From NCBI GenBank assembly GCA_021324885.1, contig JAJPIF010000023.1:124001-188000 (forward strand): a stretch of DNA of 64,000 bases, read 5' to 3'. The translations under genes and the position numbers were made by a program. Positions 17,529-26,294 of this stretch are shown here, piece after piece. The notes below the pieces were generated by a model. The model was given only the letters and a program-made list of their open reading frames with translations, did no database searches and had not been told where the DNA came from. Source of the stretch: Pseudomonadota bacterium (GTDB lineage Bacteria; Desulfobacterota; Binatia; Binatales; Binataceae). Every line of letters begins with the position of its first letter. The stretch's first letter is position 1.

Positions 17529-17906
17529 TTATTTCTTGAAGCCGTGCCTGTTGCCGGGGCCCCAGTAGGCGCGCATCTCGAGCACCTTACCCTGATCGTC
17601 GAAGCGGAAAATATCGATAACCTCGATCCTTTTTTCGCCGGCCGGATCGAAGCAGGCCGAAAACGCGAACGCCGCGTAGTTGGCGGCCGAGCGGATCTCG
17701 CCTTGCAGCCGCAGCTTCGCTCCCGTCCTCATCACCTGCGTATAGAAGTCCCGGATCGCCGCGCTTCCCCTGATCGGCGGTGTTCCCACCGGATCCTCCA
17801 CGGTGGCGTTGTCGGCGTAAAGCGCAACGGCCAATTCCGGATCCCTTTTGTCGAATGCGGCGATGTAATCGTGAACCGCACGAACCATTTGTTCCTCGCT
17901 CGCCAT
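17529..17906 (-). CDS. Ketosteroid-isomerase-like protein (NTF2/SnoaL fold)
   Basis: This 125-residue protein resembles bacterial delta5-3-ketosteroid isomerase along its whole length: YADNATVEDPVGTPPIRG, VIDIFRFDDQGKV and MRAYWGP. Tyr14, Asp38 and Asp98 fall where Pseudomonas putida isomerase has Tyr16, Asp40 and Asp103, so the oxyanion hole and base look intact. Such enzymes shift the double bond of 3-keto-5-ene steroids to the conjugated 4-ene. Start ATG 17906 is preceded by GAGGTGA; a TTG 18 bases upstream is less likely. The gene follows an SDR dehydrogenase by 31 bases on the same strand. Another NTF2-like function remains possible. Confidence 0.8.
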   Translation of the reverse strand: MASEEQMVRAVHDYIAAFDKRDPELAVALYADNATVEDPVGTPPIRGSAAIRDFYTQVMRTGAKLRLQGEIRSAANYAAFAFSACFDPAGEKRIEVIDIFRFDDQGKVLEMRAYWGPGNRHGFKK

Positions 17907-17937
17907 CGCGATCACCTCAACCAACCAGGGAATTGTT

Positions 17938-18708
17938 TCAGGACGCCCGGCCTACGATGGGGCGCGAAGGCATCGCCTGCGGTCCCGAGGGGCGCACTTC
18001 GACCACCTGTCCCGCCAGCCGATCGTCGTGAATGAAATTGAGCACCACGTCCGCGATCCTCTCCGGCGAAATAAGGCTCCCCGGCTTTACCGACTTGAGC
18101 TCCGCCCTTTTGCGGCCCTCGATCATCCGCGACACCATGGGCGTGTCCGTGATGCCGGGGCACACGGAATTAACGCGGATCCCGTCCTTGTGCCAGTTCA
18201 CCAGCGAGTAGGTCAGGTGGACGACGCCGGCCTTGGCGGCCGCATACACCGGGTCCAGCGGCATTGGATAAAGCCCGGCCATCGAAGCGGTGTTGACGAT
18301 TACCCCGCCGCCGCGCTGCTTCATCAGGGGATACGCCAGGTGGCATCCGAGGATTACCGCCTGGAGATCGACGTCGAGCACGCGGCGCCAGACCTCCAGC
18401 GCGACTTTGGGGAAACCCGGCGGCGGCAGGGCGATGCCGGCGTTGTTGTACAAAATGTCGAAGCGGCCGAGGCGGGAAATCGTGGCCTCCATCGCCGCGC
18501 CCATCTGTTCAGCATTGGTAACGTCGGCCCGCGTGAATGCCGCGCGCACGCCCTTGTGTTCAATCAATCTGACGCTTTCCTCACCCATCGGGACGTCGAG
18601 ATCGACTACCATGATCGAGGCGCCCTCCGCCGCCAGCCGCAGCGCCGTGGTGCGTCCGATCCCCGAACCGCCCCCGGTGATGAGTGCAACTTTACCTGCT
18701 GGATCCAT
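17938..18708 (-). CDS. Short-chain dehydrogenase/reductase (classical SDR)
   Basis: The 256-residue protein is a classical SDR. The cofactor loop TGGGSGIG is at 11-18, NNAG at 87-90, and the catalytic Ser141, Tyr154 and Lys158 are in NTASMAG and YAAAK. Asp35 after the second strand (VVDLD) favours NAD over NADP. The C-terminal substrate region is typical (CPGITDTPM). It oxidises or reduces a secondary alcohol or ketone. It is transcribed together with the isomerase-like gene downstream, so a 3-hydroxysteroid or similar alcohol is an attractive but unproven substrate. Confidence 0.9.
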   Translation of the reverse strand: MDPAGKVALITGGGSGIGRTTALRLAAEGASIMVVDLDVPMGEESVRLIEHKGVRAAFTRADVTNAEQMGAAMEATISRLGRFDILYNNAGIALPPPGFPKVALEVWRRVLDVDLQAVILGCHLAYPLMKQRGGGVIVNTASMAGLYPMPLDPVYAAAKAGVVHLTYSLVNWHKDGIRVNSVCPGITDTPMVSRMIEGRKRAELKSVKPGSLISPERIADVVLNFIHDDRLAGQVVEVRPSGPQAMPSRPIVGRAS

Positions 18709-18916
18709 ATTCCTGCTCCTGCCCTTTGTTCCGATCGTTATATTCCATCGTCAGCACCCAACACCGTCGCTGGCGGTGCCGCGGCCCATCATGTCCGATC
18801 GGTGCGGATTCATTCCAGCGTTCGCGACCCCGCTTTTGATATGTAGAAGCAGAAATATGTATGGATAATCGGTGCCGGCGTTTACCAAGGCGGCCTGTAC
18901 GCCGCCGAGGCAGGCT

Positions 18917-20854
18917 TCATTGAGGGTTGTCGAGCTTCAAAAGATCGTTGTACAGCGCCTCGATTTCGCGGCCGAGGGATTCGTAGCGGGCGATCAGTTG
19001 GTTGGCGTCTTTGCGGGCGAGGTAGAAGTTGGGGTCATTCATTTCCTGGCCCAGGGTGGCGCGCTGCGTCTCCATCGCTTCGATACGCTCTTCCAAATCA
19101 CGCCGGCGCTTTTTGTTGCGATCGGCGCGGCGCCGGGCTTCGCGGTCGATTGATGGGCGGCCTTTGCCGTTGAGGTTTTGGGCGGGCGGCTGCCAATCGC
19201 GCCTGGGCGGGGGCGGCAGCGGGCGCGCTGTCGTTTCGGCGGCGGCCTGTTCCTGCTCTTTTTTGGCCAGGTAGTCGTCATAATTACCCAGATAAAGCGT
19301 CGCGTGGCCGTGGCCCACTTCATAGACCTGGGTGACCAGTTCGTTGAGTACGTGGCGATCGTGGCTGACGATCACGACGGTGCCCTCGTAGCGTTGCAGG
19401 GCGTCGAGCAGGCTGTCCTTGGCGACGATATCGAGGTTGTTGGTTGGCTCGTCCAACAGCAGGAGGTTGCTGCGCCGGGCCAGGACTTTGGCCAGGGCCA
19501 GACGCGATCGCTCGCCGCCCGATAGCACCCCGGTGCGTTTGTTGACATCGTCGCCGGAAAACAGCATTGCGGCGAGCAGATTGCGTATCTCCAGCGTGTT
19601 CATCCCCTGGCAATTGTCGTAGAGTTCGTCGAATACGCTTTTGCTGTAATCCAGCGATTCGCTCAAATCCTGTGCGAAATAGGACAGACTGACGTTATGC
19701 CCCAGGATGCGCTCGCCCGCGGTCAGCGGCTCGATCCCCGCCATCAGCTTCATCAGGGTGGATTTGCCGGCGCCGTTGGGTCCGACCAGCGCGATTTTGG
19801 CGCCGCGCTCGATCGCCAGGTCGATACCGTCATACACCGTCAGACTGCCGTAGCGTTTGACCGCGCCGCGCAATTCGATCACGCGGCGGCCGCTGCGCGG
19901 GGCGGTGGGGAAATTGATCGCGGGCGGCTTTTCGGCCCCGGCCGGCGGCTCCAGCCGTTCGATCTTTTCGAGCTGTTTGATGCGGCTTTGGACCAGCTTG
20001 GCCTTGCTGGCCTGATAGCGGAAGCGGCTGATGAACGCCTCCATGTGCTCGATTTCTTCGCGCTGGTTCTGGTATGCGGCCATCTCCGCCGCGAAGCGCT
20101 CTTCGCGCTTGACCAGGTAAGCCGAATAATTGCCGGCGTACTCGATCAGTTTGCCGCGCGCGACTTCGAGCGTGCGGCGCGTCACCCGATCCAGGAAATA
20201 ACGGTCGTGTGAGACCACGATCAGACCGCCGGGATAAGCGCTGAGGTAATCCTCCAGCCAGTTGCGGGCTTCGATATCCAGGTGGTTGGTGGGCTCGTCG
20301 AGCATCATGAATTCGGGCTTTTGCAGCAGCAGCTTGGCCAGCGCGATACGCATCCGGATACCGCCGGAGAACTCCGCGACGTCGCGGGTCAGGTCGGCGG
20401 GTCGGAAGCCCAGGCCGAACAGCACCGCTTCGGCGCGGCTTTCGGCGGTGTAAAAGTCGTGGCGTTCTAGCTCGCTTAGAATTTCGCCCAATTCGGCCAA
20501 GGCAGCGTCATGGCGGGGACCGCAACTATCTTCGGCCAGGACATGCTCGAGTTCGATGCGGCGCTGGTTGGCCGCGCTGATTTCGCTCAAGGCCGACAGG
20601 GTTTCGTCAATCAGCGAACGCCCGCCGATTTCCGGCGAGTCCTGCGCAAGGTAACCGACTCGGGTGCGCTGGGGGCGGCTGATCCGGCCCGAATCCGGCT
20701 CGATCACGCCGGCGATCATGCGCAGTAGCGTGGTCTTGCCGGCGCCGTTGAGACCGACGAGTCCAACCCGGCCGTCGTCAGGCATCGACCAGCTCACGTG
20801 ATCGAATACCGCCCGATCGCCGTAATATTTGCAGACCTCTTCGAGACTAAGCAC
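18917..20854 (-). CDS. ABC-F family ATPase (Uup/YheS/EttA-like)
   Basis: The 645-residue protein has two ABC ATPase domains and no membrane domain. First Walker A GLNGAGKTT (34-42), first signature FSGGIRMRIALAK, Walker B MMLDEPTNHLD; second Walker A GPNGAGKST, signature LSGGERSRLALAK and LLLDEPTNNLD. Between them lies the charged ABC-F linker (about 240-320), and a Lys/Arg/Glu-rich coiled C-terminal arm ends the protein. ABC-F proteins act at the ribosome E site, relieving stalls; some give antibiotic resistance. GTG 20854 gives the usual MLSLEEV N-terminus; TTG 20905 would add 17 residues. A small hairpin (GGCGGC/GCCGCC, 18889-18906) follows the stop. Confidence 0.9.
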   Translation of the reverse strand: MLSLEEVCKYYGDRAVFDHVSWSMPDDGRVGLVGLNGAGKTTLLRMIAGVIEPDSGRISRPQRTRVGYLAQDSPEIGGRSLIDETLSALSEISAANQRRIELEHVLAEDSCGPRHDAALAELGEILSELERHDFYTAESRAEAVLFGLGFRPADLTRDVAEFSGGIRMRIALAKLLLQKPEFMMLDEPTNHLDIEARNWLEDYLSAYPGGLIVVSHDRYFLDRVTRRTLEVARGKLIEYAGNYSAYLVKREERFAAEMAAYQNQREEIEHMEAFISRFRYQASKAKLVQSRIKQLEKIERLEPPAGAEKPPAINFPTAPRSGRRVIELRGAVKRYGSLTVYDGIDLAIERGAKIALVGPNGAGKSTLMKLMAGIEPLTAGERILGHNVSLSYFAQDLSESLDYSKSVFDELYDNCQGMNTLEIRNLLAAMLFSGDDVNKRTGVLSGGERSRLALAKVLARRSNLLLLDEPTNNLDIVAKDSLLDALQRYEGTVVIVSHDRHVLNELVTQVYEVGHGHATLYLGNYDDYLAKKEQEQAAAETTARPLPPPPRRDWQPPAQNLNGKGRPSIDREARRRADRNKKRRRDLEERIEAMETQRATLGQEMNDPNFYLARKDANQLIARYESLGREIEALYNDLLKLDNPQ

Positions 20855-21073
20855 TTGGAATTGTTCTTTCGCGCCTGCCTCATCCGGGTCGCTGGACGAG
20901 AACAACCAGCCTCAGTCCGGCGCGCGCGGATGCGGGCAGTGGCTTCAATTGTAGCGGGAGCGTACCGCCGGTGAAAGTTGTGGCGCCAACCCGAATCCGC
21001 CAGGTTCGAACTGATGACGCTTATCGCGCCGCACCGATTTATGGCAAACTAAAAGAATTGCGGAGAGGCTAAG

Positions 21074-21415
21074 ATGGCGGCGGTTCATTGCAACGATCGG
21101 GTGCTGGTGATTGACCGGAAGCACTTCCGCGACGACGTGACCAACATGTTCGTCGGTGTGGTTGAGGATTACGAAGAAGGGTTTCTGCGCGTGCGCGGCT
21201 ACGCCTACCATATTCATCCTTATGAGATGGGCACTGAGCGGCGCGCCGAGGAGCGGGTGCGGCTGGTGACCCTGTACTCCGGCGATGTTGTTTACGTGCT
21301 GCCCGGCGAGCTCAATGTTTCTCAAATCCAGATTCGGCGCTCTCCCAAGTCACTGGTTTTGACCGACGGCCAGACCTTTACCATGGACCTCACCGATTGC
21401 CTCGCGCGCGTGTGA
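21074..21415 (+). CDS. Small conserved-looking protein of unknown function
   Basis: The 113-residue protein starts at ATG 21074 behind a good GGAGAGG site. It has no membrane segment or signal. Alternating hydrophobic stretches (NMFVGVVEDY, GFLRVRGYAYHIH, RVRLVTLYSGDVVYVLP, QTFTMDL) suggest an all-beta protein. GYAYHI followed by SGDVVYVLP loosely resembles a small Sm-like or other barrel fold, but I cannot name a family. It is isolated, with 168 bases upstream to the ABC-F start and a convergent hydrolase downstream. Codon use looks like its neighbours, so it is probably native. Confidence 0.6.
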   Translation: MAAVHCNDRVLVIDRKHFRDDVTNMFVGVVEDYEEGFLRVRGYAYHIHPYEMGTERRAEERVRLVTLYSGDVVYVLPGELNVSQIQIRRSPKSLVLTDGQTFTMDLTDCLARV

Positions 21416-21549
21416 TTGAGTCTGCCTTGTGCCGTTGGCGAGGAGCGAACAGCCCCTGATCCGGCCCGCTTCCTGGTCAGGAAGAGCGTGGGCAAGGCGC
21501 TTTGCATCTCGCCGCACTCGGGGGACAGCGCTGGAAACCTGTCCGATAT

Positions 21550-22440
21550 TCAATTCGACGAAGGGTCGGCGGCCGGCAGGGATTCGATGAACCGCAGGAT
21601 CGCGCGGGCGGTGTCCTGAGGATTGTCCAGCGGCACGTGATGGTAGGCGCGGGGAATTTCTTCGAGCACCGAGCCCTTGATCTTCCATCGCAGCCATCTT
21701 GCGCGCCAGCGGCTCAGCAACTTGCTTTGAGCGCCGCGCAGGATCAGCGTTGGCGTCCTGACCTTGCCGATCGCGGGCAGGTTGGCGCGCGCGCTGCGGC
21801 GCCATCCGCGGGTCTGCGGATCGAAACAGAACGCCCATCGCCCGTTGGGCAATTGGACGGCGCTCTTCAGCGCGAGGTCAGCCAGGCCCTGCTCGGTGAG
21901 ATAAGTGCCTTCGGGATGGAGTCGGAATTTGCGGATGATGTCCTGGGCAGAGGGCAGTTCGGGCCGCGGTCGTCCCTGCGCGCGATGGCGCCATCGCCAC
22001 TGCAGCCGGCGCCATAACGGCGGTGGACCACCGTGGCTGTCCACCACGACCAACCCCTTGAGCAGTCCGGGATGCAGCGCCGCGACCCACATGGCCACCG
22101 AACCGCCCATCGAATGCGCGACCAGTAAGACTGGTGAGCCGATAAATCTGAGAAAGGATTCAACGTCCTTTATATAGCCGGCCGGTCCGTATTGCGGTGG
22201 CGAGACCCATTCGCTCATTCCATGGCCGCGAAAGTCCAGCGCCAGGACGCGTCCGCCCGAAGTGAGCAGCGGAGCGGCAAGATCCCACCAGTGGACATTG
22301 GCGGAGCCGCCGTGCAGGAGAACGATGGTTCCTTTGGAGTCGTCGCCGCCCCAATCCAGGTAATGCAGCCTGATTCCGTTGAGGGTTACGAATTTGCTAG
22401 TCGGCTCTGATAGTGCAGTCGCCGCTACATGTGATGCCAT
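21550..22440 (-). CDS. Alpha/beta-fold hydrolase
   Basis: The 296-residue protein has the core alpha/beta hydrolase layout: HGGSANVHWWD oxyanion segment near 43, DFRGHGMSE near 69, nucleophile Ser110 in AHSMGGS, and a late His in YHHVPLDNP. The acid is probably in the TLILRGAQSKLL strand-loop but cannot be fixed by eye. A Trp/Arg-rich cap (LWRRLQWRWRHRAQ) is unusual. ATG 22440 is the start chosen; an in-frame TTG 27 bases upstream is less likely. No neighbours share a pathway, so substrate (ester, lactone or C-C bond) is open. Confidence 0.85.
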   Translation of the reverse strand: MASHVAATALSEPTSKFVTLNGIRLHYLDWGGDDSKGTIVLLHGGSANVHWWDLAAPLLTSGGRVLALDFRGHGMSEWVSPPQYGPAGYIKDVESFLRFIGSPVLLVAHSMGGSVAMWVAALHPGLLKGLVVVDSHGGPPPLWRRLQWRWRHRAQGRPRPELPSAQDIIRKFRLHPEGTYLTEQGLADLALKSAVQLPNGRWAFCFDPQTRGWRRSARANLPAIGKVRTPTLILRGAQSKLLSRWRARWLRWKIKGSVLEEIPRAYHHVPLDNPQDTARAILRFIESLPAADPSSN

Positions 22441-22578
22441 CGGGGAAATTTTAACCGGGCATCTCAAACGAGACTACCGGTGCCTTGGCTTCGCTGAAGA
22501 GCGGATCCCTGAAAGCTGCGGTTCACGCATGAGCGGCGTTGTCTGAACCTCCTGCGCCGCTATATTTGGATATGAGGT

Positions 22579-23046
22579 GTGAGCAAAAAGATGGTTTTTG
22601 GCCGAAGCCGACCGCTCTGCCCTAGCTTCAAAGGCTGCGCGCCGCCTCTGATGGTGCCGCTGGCGGCGATGCTGATGTTATTGATGATGCCTGCGCATTT
22701 GTCCGCACAGGACAATATGTCCGCGACGCCGATGAGCACTCCGGAGGCGATGCTCCTGCCGGCCGTCGCCCTTTTTCCTTATCCGTCCTATGGCACGGCT
22801 CCGATGACGGTGGGATTTGTTCCGGAGATCCACGATCCGTCAGGTCAGGAGGTCGTCTCCTACAAGTGGAATTTCGGCGACGGCAATGTCGCCACCACTC
22901 CGCCGTTGGTTACCTACAACACCTACAAAACCCCGGGCGTGTACGTCGCCTCGCTGACGATCGAGACCGCCGACGGCCGTTCCGCCACCGGTTTTGCCAG
23001 CGTGACGGTCAAGGCACCGGAAGGCGGCGGGGGCGAAGGCGGTTAG
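22579..23046 (+). CDS. Exported PKD-domain protein
   Basis: The 155-residue protein has a hydrophobic signal peptide (about 24-43, cleaved near LSAQD) and one PKD/Ig-like domain (about 62-147). The domain contains the signature YKWNFGDGNVATTPP and the closing GVYVASLTIETADGRSATG. PKD domains mediate binding to proteins or polysaccharides at the cell surface. The protein is little more than signal plus domain, with a Gly-rich end. The start is GTG 22579 or ATG 22591. A lipoprotein gene follows closely on the same strand. Confidence 0.75.
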   Translation: MSKKMVFGRSRPLCPSFKGCAPPLMVPLAAMLMLLMMPAHLSAQDNMSATPMSTPEAMLLPAVALFPYPSYGTAPMTVGFVPEIHDPSGQEVVSYKWNFGDGNVATTPPLVTYNTYKTPGVYVASLTIETADGRSATGFASVTVKAPEGGGGEGG

Positions 23047-23079
23047 CGGTTGCCTGGCCAAACCATCGCGCGACGTACG

Positions 23080-23550
23080 ATGGGTATCAATTGCGTACTG
23101 CTGATTTTATTGCTGATAGCGCCGCTTGCCGGATGTATGACCTCCGAGCTTCAGGAGATGCGCCAGCAGGTCGGACAGCAGGAGTTGCAGATTCAGCGTC
23201 AACAGCGTGAACTTGATGAACTGCGCGCGCAGCAACAACAGCAGGTGGTCAACGCGACTCTGCCGCCCCCAGGCAGCTGCGATCCGGCGGTGATGAGCGA
23301 GGCGCTGCGCCTGGGCGATGCGCAGTACGCTCGCGGTAAATACCAACTGGCGCTCGGCTATTATCAGGACGCGGCCAAGGCGTGCCCGGGCAAGACGCAG
23401 GTTGAACTGAGTCTGGCGCGGGATTACGAAGCGTTGGGTCGCAGCGGCGATGCTTTGCACCACTATGAACTTGCGCTTGACGCGGCGGAGACGGACAGCG
23501 CGGCGGCTCGTCAGGCGCGGGCAGGGATGGCGCGGCTCGGACACCAATAG
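23080..23550 (+). CDS. Lipoprotein with coiled coil and TPR-like helices
   Basis: About 156 residues. The signal MGINCVLLILLLIAPLAGC ends in a clear lipobox with Cys19. A Gln-rich coiled coil (about 22-60) follows, then two TPR-like units (ALRLGDAQYARGKYQLALGY and ARDYEALGRSGDALHHYELA). It resembles the layout of CpoB/YbgF, which sits near the Tol-Pal system, but is shorter and has no tol or pal genes beside it. A longer version from TTG 23050 is possible, only three bases after the PKD gene. It is likely an outer-membrane-anchored scaffold. Confidence 0.7.
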   Translation: MGINCVLLILLLIAPLAGCMTSELQEMRQQVGQQELQIQRQQRELDELRAQQQQQVVNATLPPPGSCDPAVMSEALRLGDAQYARGKYQLALGYYQDAAKACPGKTQVELSLARDYEALGRSGDALHHYELALDAAETDSAAARQARAGMARLGHQ

Positions 23551-23639
23551 CCGGACGCGCCGGCGCGGCTTGTCCAAAATGCGTTGCGCGTGCTAATCCG
23601 AACAACACAGTTCCAAGCCTCTAGAGGAAGGTCAGGCAG

Positions 23640-24770
23640 ATGGATTTTGGTTTCAGCAAAGAGCAGGAGATGCTGCGTGAAAGCGCGCGATCCCTGCTGG
23701 AAAAGGAATGCCCGTCAACGGTGGTGCGCAGGTTGATGGAGGACGAAACCGGCTATTCACCCGAGTTCTGGAAAAAAATGGCGGAACTCGGCTGGATAGG
23801 GCTGATCGTTCCCGAGGCTTACGGCGGCGCCGGACTGAATTACATCGACCTGGTCGTGATTCTCGAGGAGATGGGCAAGGTGGTGCTGCCCTCGCCCTTC
23901 GTATGGACCGTTTTGTTCGGCGAAGCCATCAATCGCGCCGGCAGCGAAGCGCTCAAGCAGAAGCTCCTGCCCAAACTCGCGGCCGGTGATTTGATTGGCA
24001 CGCTGGCTTACCTGGAACCGTCAGGCGACTGGGATTTGGGCGCGATCTCGATGCCGGCGAGGAAAAACGGCAAGGATTTCGTGCTCGACGGCACCAAGCT
24101 TTACGTCAACGACGGCCATGTCGCCGATTGGATGCTGGTCGCCGCGCGCACCGGCGGCCAGGGACTCGACGGTATCACGCTGTTCGCAATCGATCGCGCG
24201 CGTGCCGGGATTACCGTCAACAAGCTGAAAACGATGGACCAGACGCGCAAACTGGCCGAGGTCGTGTTTTCCAACGTAAAAGCGGGCGCCGACGACGTAG
24301 TGGGAGAAGTCGGACAGGGCGCCAAACCGCTGGGCGAGGTGATCGATCGCGGCAAGGTTGCGCTCTCGGCGGAGATGGTCGGCGGAGCGCAGAAAGTACT
24401 GGACATGTCGGTCGATTACGCTAAGGTACGCGAGCAGTTCGGACGTCCGATCGGCAGTTTCCAGGCGATCCAGCATAAATGCGCCAACATGCTGATCGAC
24501 GTGGAGAATGCCCGCTCGGTCGCCTATTACGCAGCTTGGGCGGTCAGCAACGAAGTCCCCGACGCGTCGTTGGCCGCGGCGACCGCCAAGGCGGCCGCCT
24601 CTGACAGCTATCGGCGTGTGGCTGGCGAAGGAATCCAGGTGCATGGCGGAATCGGGTTCACCTGGGAGCACGACATGCATCTGTATTTCAAGCGAGCGAA
24701 ATCGACTGAATTCACTTTTGGTGACGCGACTTACAATCGGGAACTCGTAGCCCAGCTCTTCGGACTATAA
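23640..24770 (+). CDS. Acyl-CoA dehydrogenase family protein
   Basis: The 376-residue flavoprotein opens MDFGFSKEQEMLRESARS and ends with the family segment GIQVHGGIGFTWEHDMHLYF. The middle (LAYLEPSGDWD, TLFAIDR) matches the FAD/substrate-binding beta domain, and YAKVREQFGRPIGSFQAIQH is the usual C-domain helix. The Glu of WEHD is the likely catalytic base, as in the FadE/ChsE-type enzymes that act on steroid side chains or branched acyl groups. It introduces the alpha-beta double bond in an acyl-CoA. RBS is AGAGGAAGG. Such enzymes often form heterodimers, but no partner is adjacent. Confidence 0.9.
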   Translation: MDFGFSKEQEMLRESARSLLEKECPSTVVRRLMEDETGYSPEFWKKMAELGWIGLIVPEAYGGAGLNYIDLVVILEEMGKVVLPSPFVWTVLFGEAINRAGSEALKQKLLPKLAAGDLIGTLAYLEPSGDWDLGAISMPARKNGKDFVLDGTKLYVNDGHVADWMLVAARTGGQGLDGITLFAIDRARAGITVNKLKTMDQTRKLAEVVFSNVKAGADDVVGEVGQGAKPLGEVIDRGKVALSAEMVGGAQKVLDMSVDYAKVREQFGRPIGSFQAIQHKCANMLIDVENARSVAYYAAWAVSNEVPDASLAAATAKAAASDSYRRVAGEGIQVHGGIGFTWEHDMHLYFKRAKSTEFTFGDATYNRELVAQLFGL

Positions 24771-24837
24771 GAATGCGGACTTCCACAGGTGGTCAACCGA
24801 AGCTTTATCGCGCGGGTGGTGATTCAAAACGACTGAG

Positions 24838-26292
24838 ATGACAGGAGAGAACAAGCGTTACGTTATAATTCACGGTCATTTCTACCAGCCGCCAAGGGAG
24901 AGTCCATGGACCGGACTGGTGGCGCCAGAACCCAGTGCCGCCCCTTTCCCCAACTGGAATGAACGCATCCTCAGCGAATGTTACGGGGCCAATGCGCGTG
25001 CCCACACGATGGATGGGCCGCTGGTCCGGATCACCAACAACTATCAATGGCTCAGTTTTGATTTCGGACCCACCTTGATGGCCTGGCTGTCGCGTCACGG
25101 TCAGGCGGCCTACAGGTCGGTGATTCGCGCGGACGCCGCCAGTATCGAGCGCACCGGACACGGCAATGCGATTGCGCAGTCCTATAACCATTCGATCCTC
25201 CCTTTATTATCTGCCGCCGACAAGGACATCCAGATTTCCTGGGGAATCGAGGATTTCAAATTCCGTTTCGCCAGACCTCCCGAAGCAATCTGGCTGCCCG
25301 AATGCGCCGCCGACGCCAGCACGCTGGAAGAGGTCGCACGGGCCGGGCTCAAGAGCGTTATCCTCGCGCCCTGGCAAGGCGAGTTCCGAGCAGCCGACAA
25401 CCCCAATTCGTCGGGGCCGTTTATCTGGCGCCGCGGCGACCTGAGCCTTAATGTGTTTCGCTTCGATTCCGAGCTGGGCGGCTTCGTTTCATTCGGCGAC
25501 GGGCTCAGTGATGGCGCCCGGCTGGCCGCGAGGATCGCGGAGCGCGCGCTTTCGCAGCCGCCCGGCTCGGTGGTATTGCTCGCCACCGACGGCGAAACCT
25601 TCGGCCATCATAAAAAGGCCGGCGCGGCTGAACTGGCGCGAGCGCTGATGATCCTGTCGGAAAACCGGGAGCTGGAAATCACCAACTGCGCGCGGGTGCT
25701 CAGCCTTGGCCTGCAGGCCGGCAGCTTTGAAATCAACGCGGCCAGCGCGTGGAGCTGCCAGCATGGTGTGGAGCGCTGGCGTTCGGATTGCGGATGCCGC
25801 TTGACCCACGGCACCAGCCAGCATTGGCGCTATCCCCTGCGGGAAGCCGTCGATTTCGTCAAACGGCACGCCGATACGTTGTACGATTCGATCGCAGGAG
25901 AGTTGCTGGCCGATCCGCGCCAGGCTCTGCGAGAATCGATCCGGCTGGCGATTGACCGCGACCCCGCCGCCGGCGAGGAGATGTTCAAGCGTCACGCGGT
26001 GAGCGAAGAGAAGGATCGCAACCGCCTGATGACCTTGTTTGAGATGCAGCGCGCTGCGCATGCGGCTTTGACCAGTTGTGGATGGTTCTTCGACGACTTT
26101 GCCGGGTTGGAAGGCCGCATCGTGCTGCGCTGGGCGGCGCGCGCAGTCGAGCTGGCGGCGTGGTATGCTCCCAGTATCGAGCCGGAACTGCTCGACCGGT
26201 TGCGATCGATTACGTCCAACCGGCGCGAGATTGCCGATGCCGCAACACTTTATCTGAGCCTCAAGACGCGCGAGGCGCGCGGAAGGATCTAG
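24838..26292 (+). CDS. Glycoside hydrolase family 57-like protein, short form
   Basis: The 484-residue protein has GH57 motifs: [10 protein letters not shown] near residue 12, WLPECAAD near 151 with the candidate nucleophile Glu, TDGETFGHH near 250 with the candidate acid Asp, and [10 protein letters not shown] near 305. GH57 enzymes cleave or transfer alpha-1,4-glucans. The last 80 residues ([21 protein letters not shown]) match the start of the DUF3536 region, which in relatives I recall continues for about 300 residues. Here the chain stops and the acetyl-CoA synthetase gene begins three bases later. So it is either a natural short form or has lost its tail. Confidence 0.8.
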   Translation: MTGENKRYVIIHGHFYQPPRESPWTGLVAPEPSAAPFPNWNERILSECYGANARAHTMDGPLVRITNNYQWLSFDFGPTLMAWLSRHGQAAYRSVIRADAASIERTGHGNAIAQSYNHSILPLLSAADKDIQISWGIEDFKFRFARPPEAIWLPECAADASTLEEVARAGLKSVILAPWQGEFRAADNPNSSGPFIWRRGDLSLNVFRFDSELGGFVSFGDGLSDGARLAARIAERALSQPPGSVVLLATDGETFGHHKKAGAAELARALMILSENRELEITNCARVLSLGLQAGSFEINAASAWSCQHGVERWRSDCGCRLTHGTSQHWRYPLREAVDFVKRHADTLYDSIAGELLADPRQALRESIRLAIDRDPAAGEEMFKRHAVSEEKDRNRLMTLFEMQRAAHAALTSCGWFFDDFAGLEGRIVLRWAARAVELAAWYAPSIEPELLDRLRSITSNRREIADAATLYLSLKTREARGRI

Positions 26293-26294
26293 CA

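Noticed and set aside
20981-21020. GGTTCGAA-like sequence suggesting a tRNA T-arm
   Set aside because: No matching acceptor, D or anticodon arms could be placed around it.
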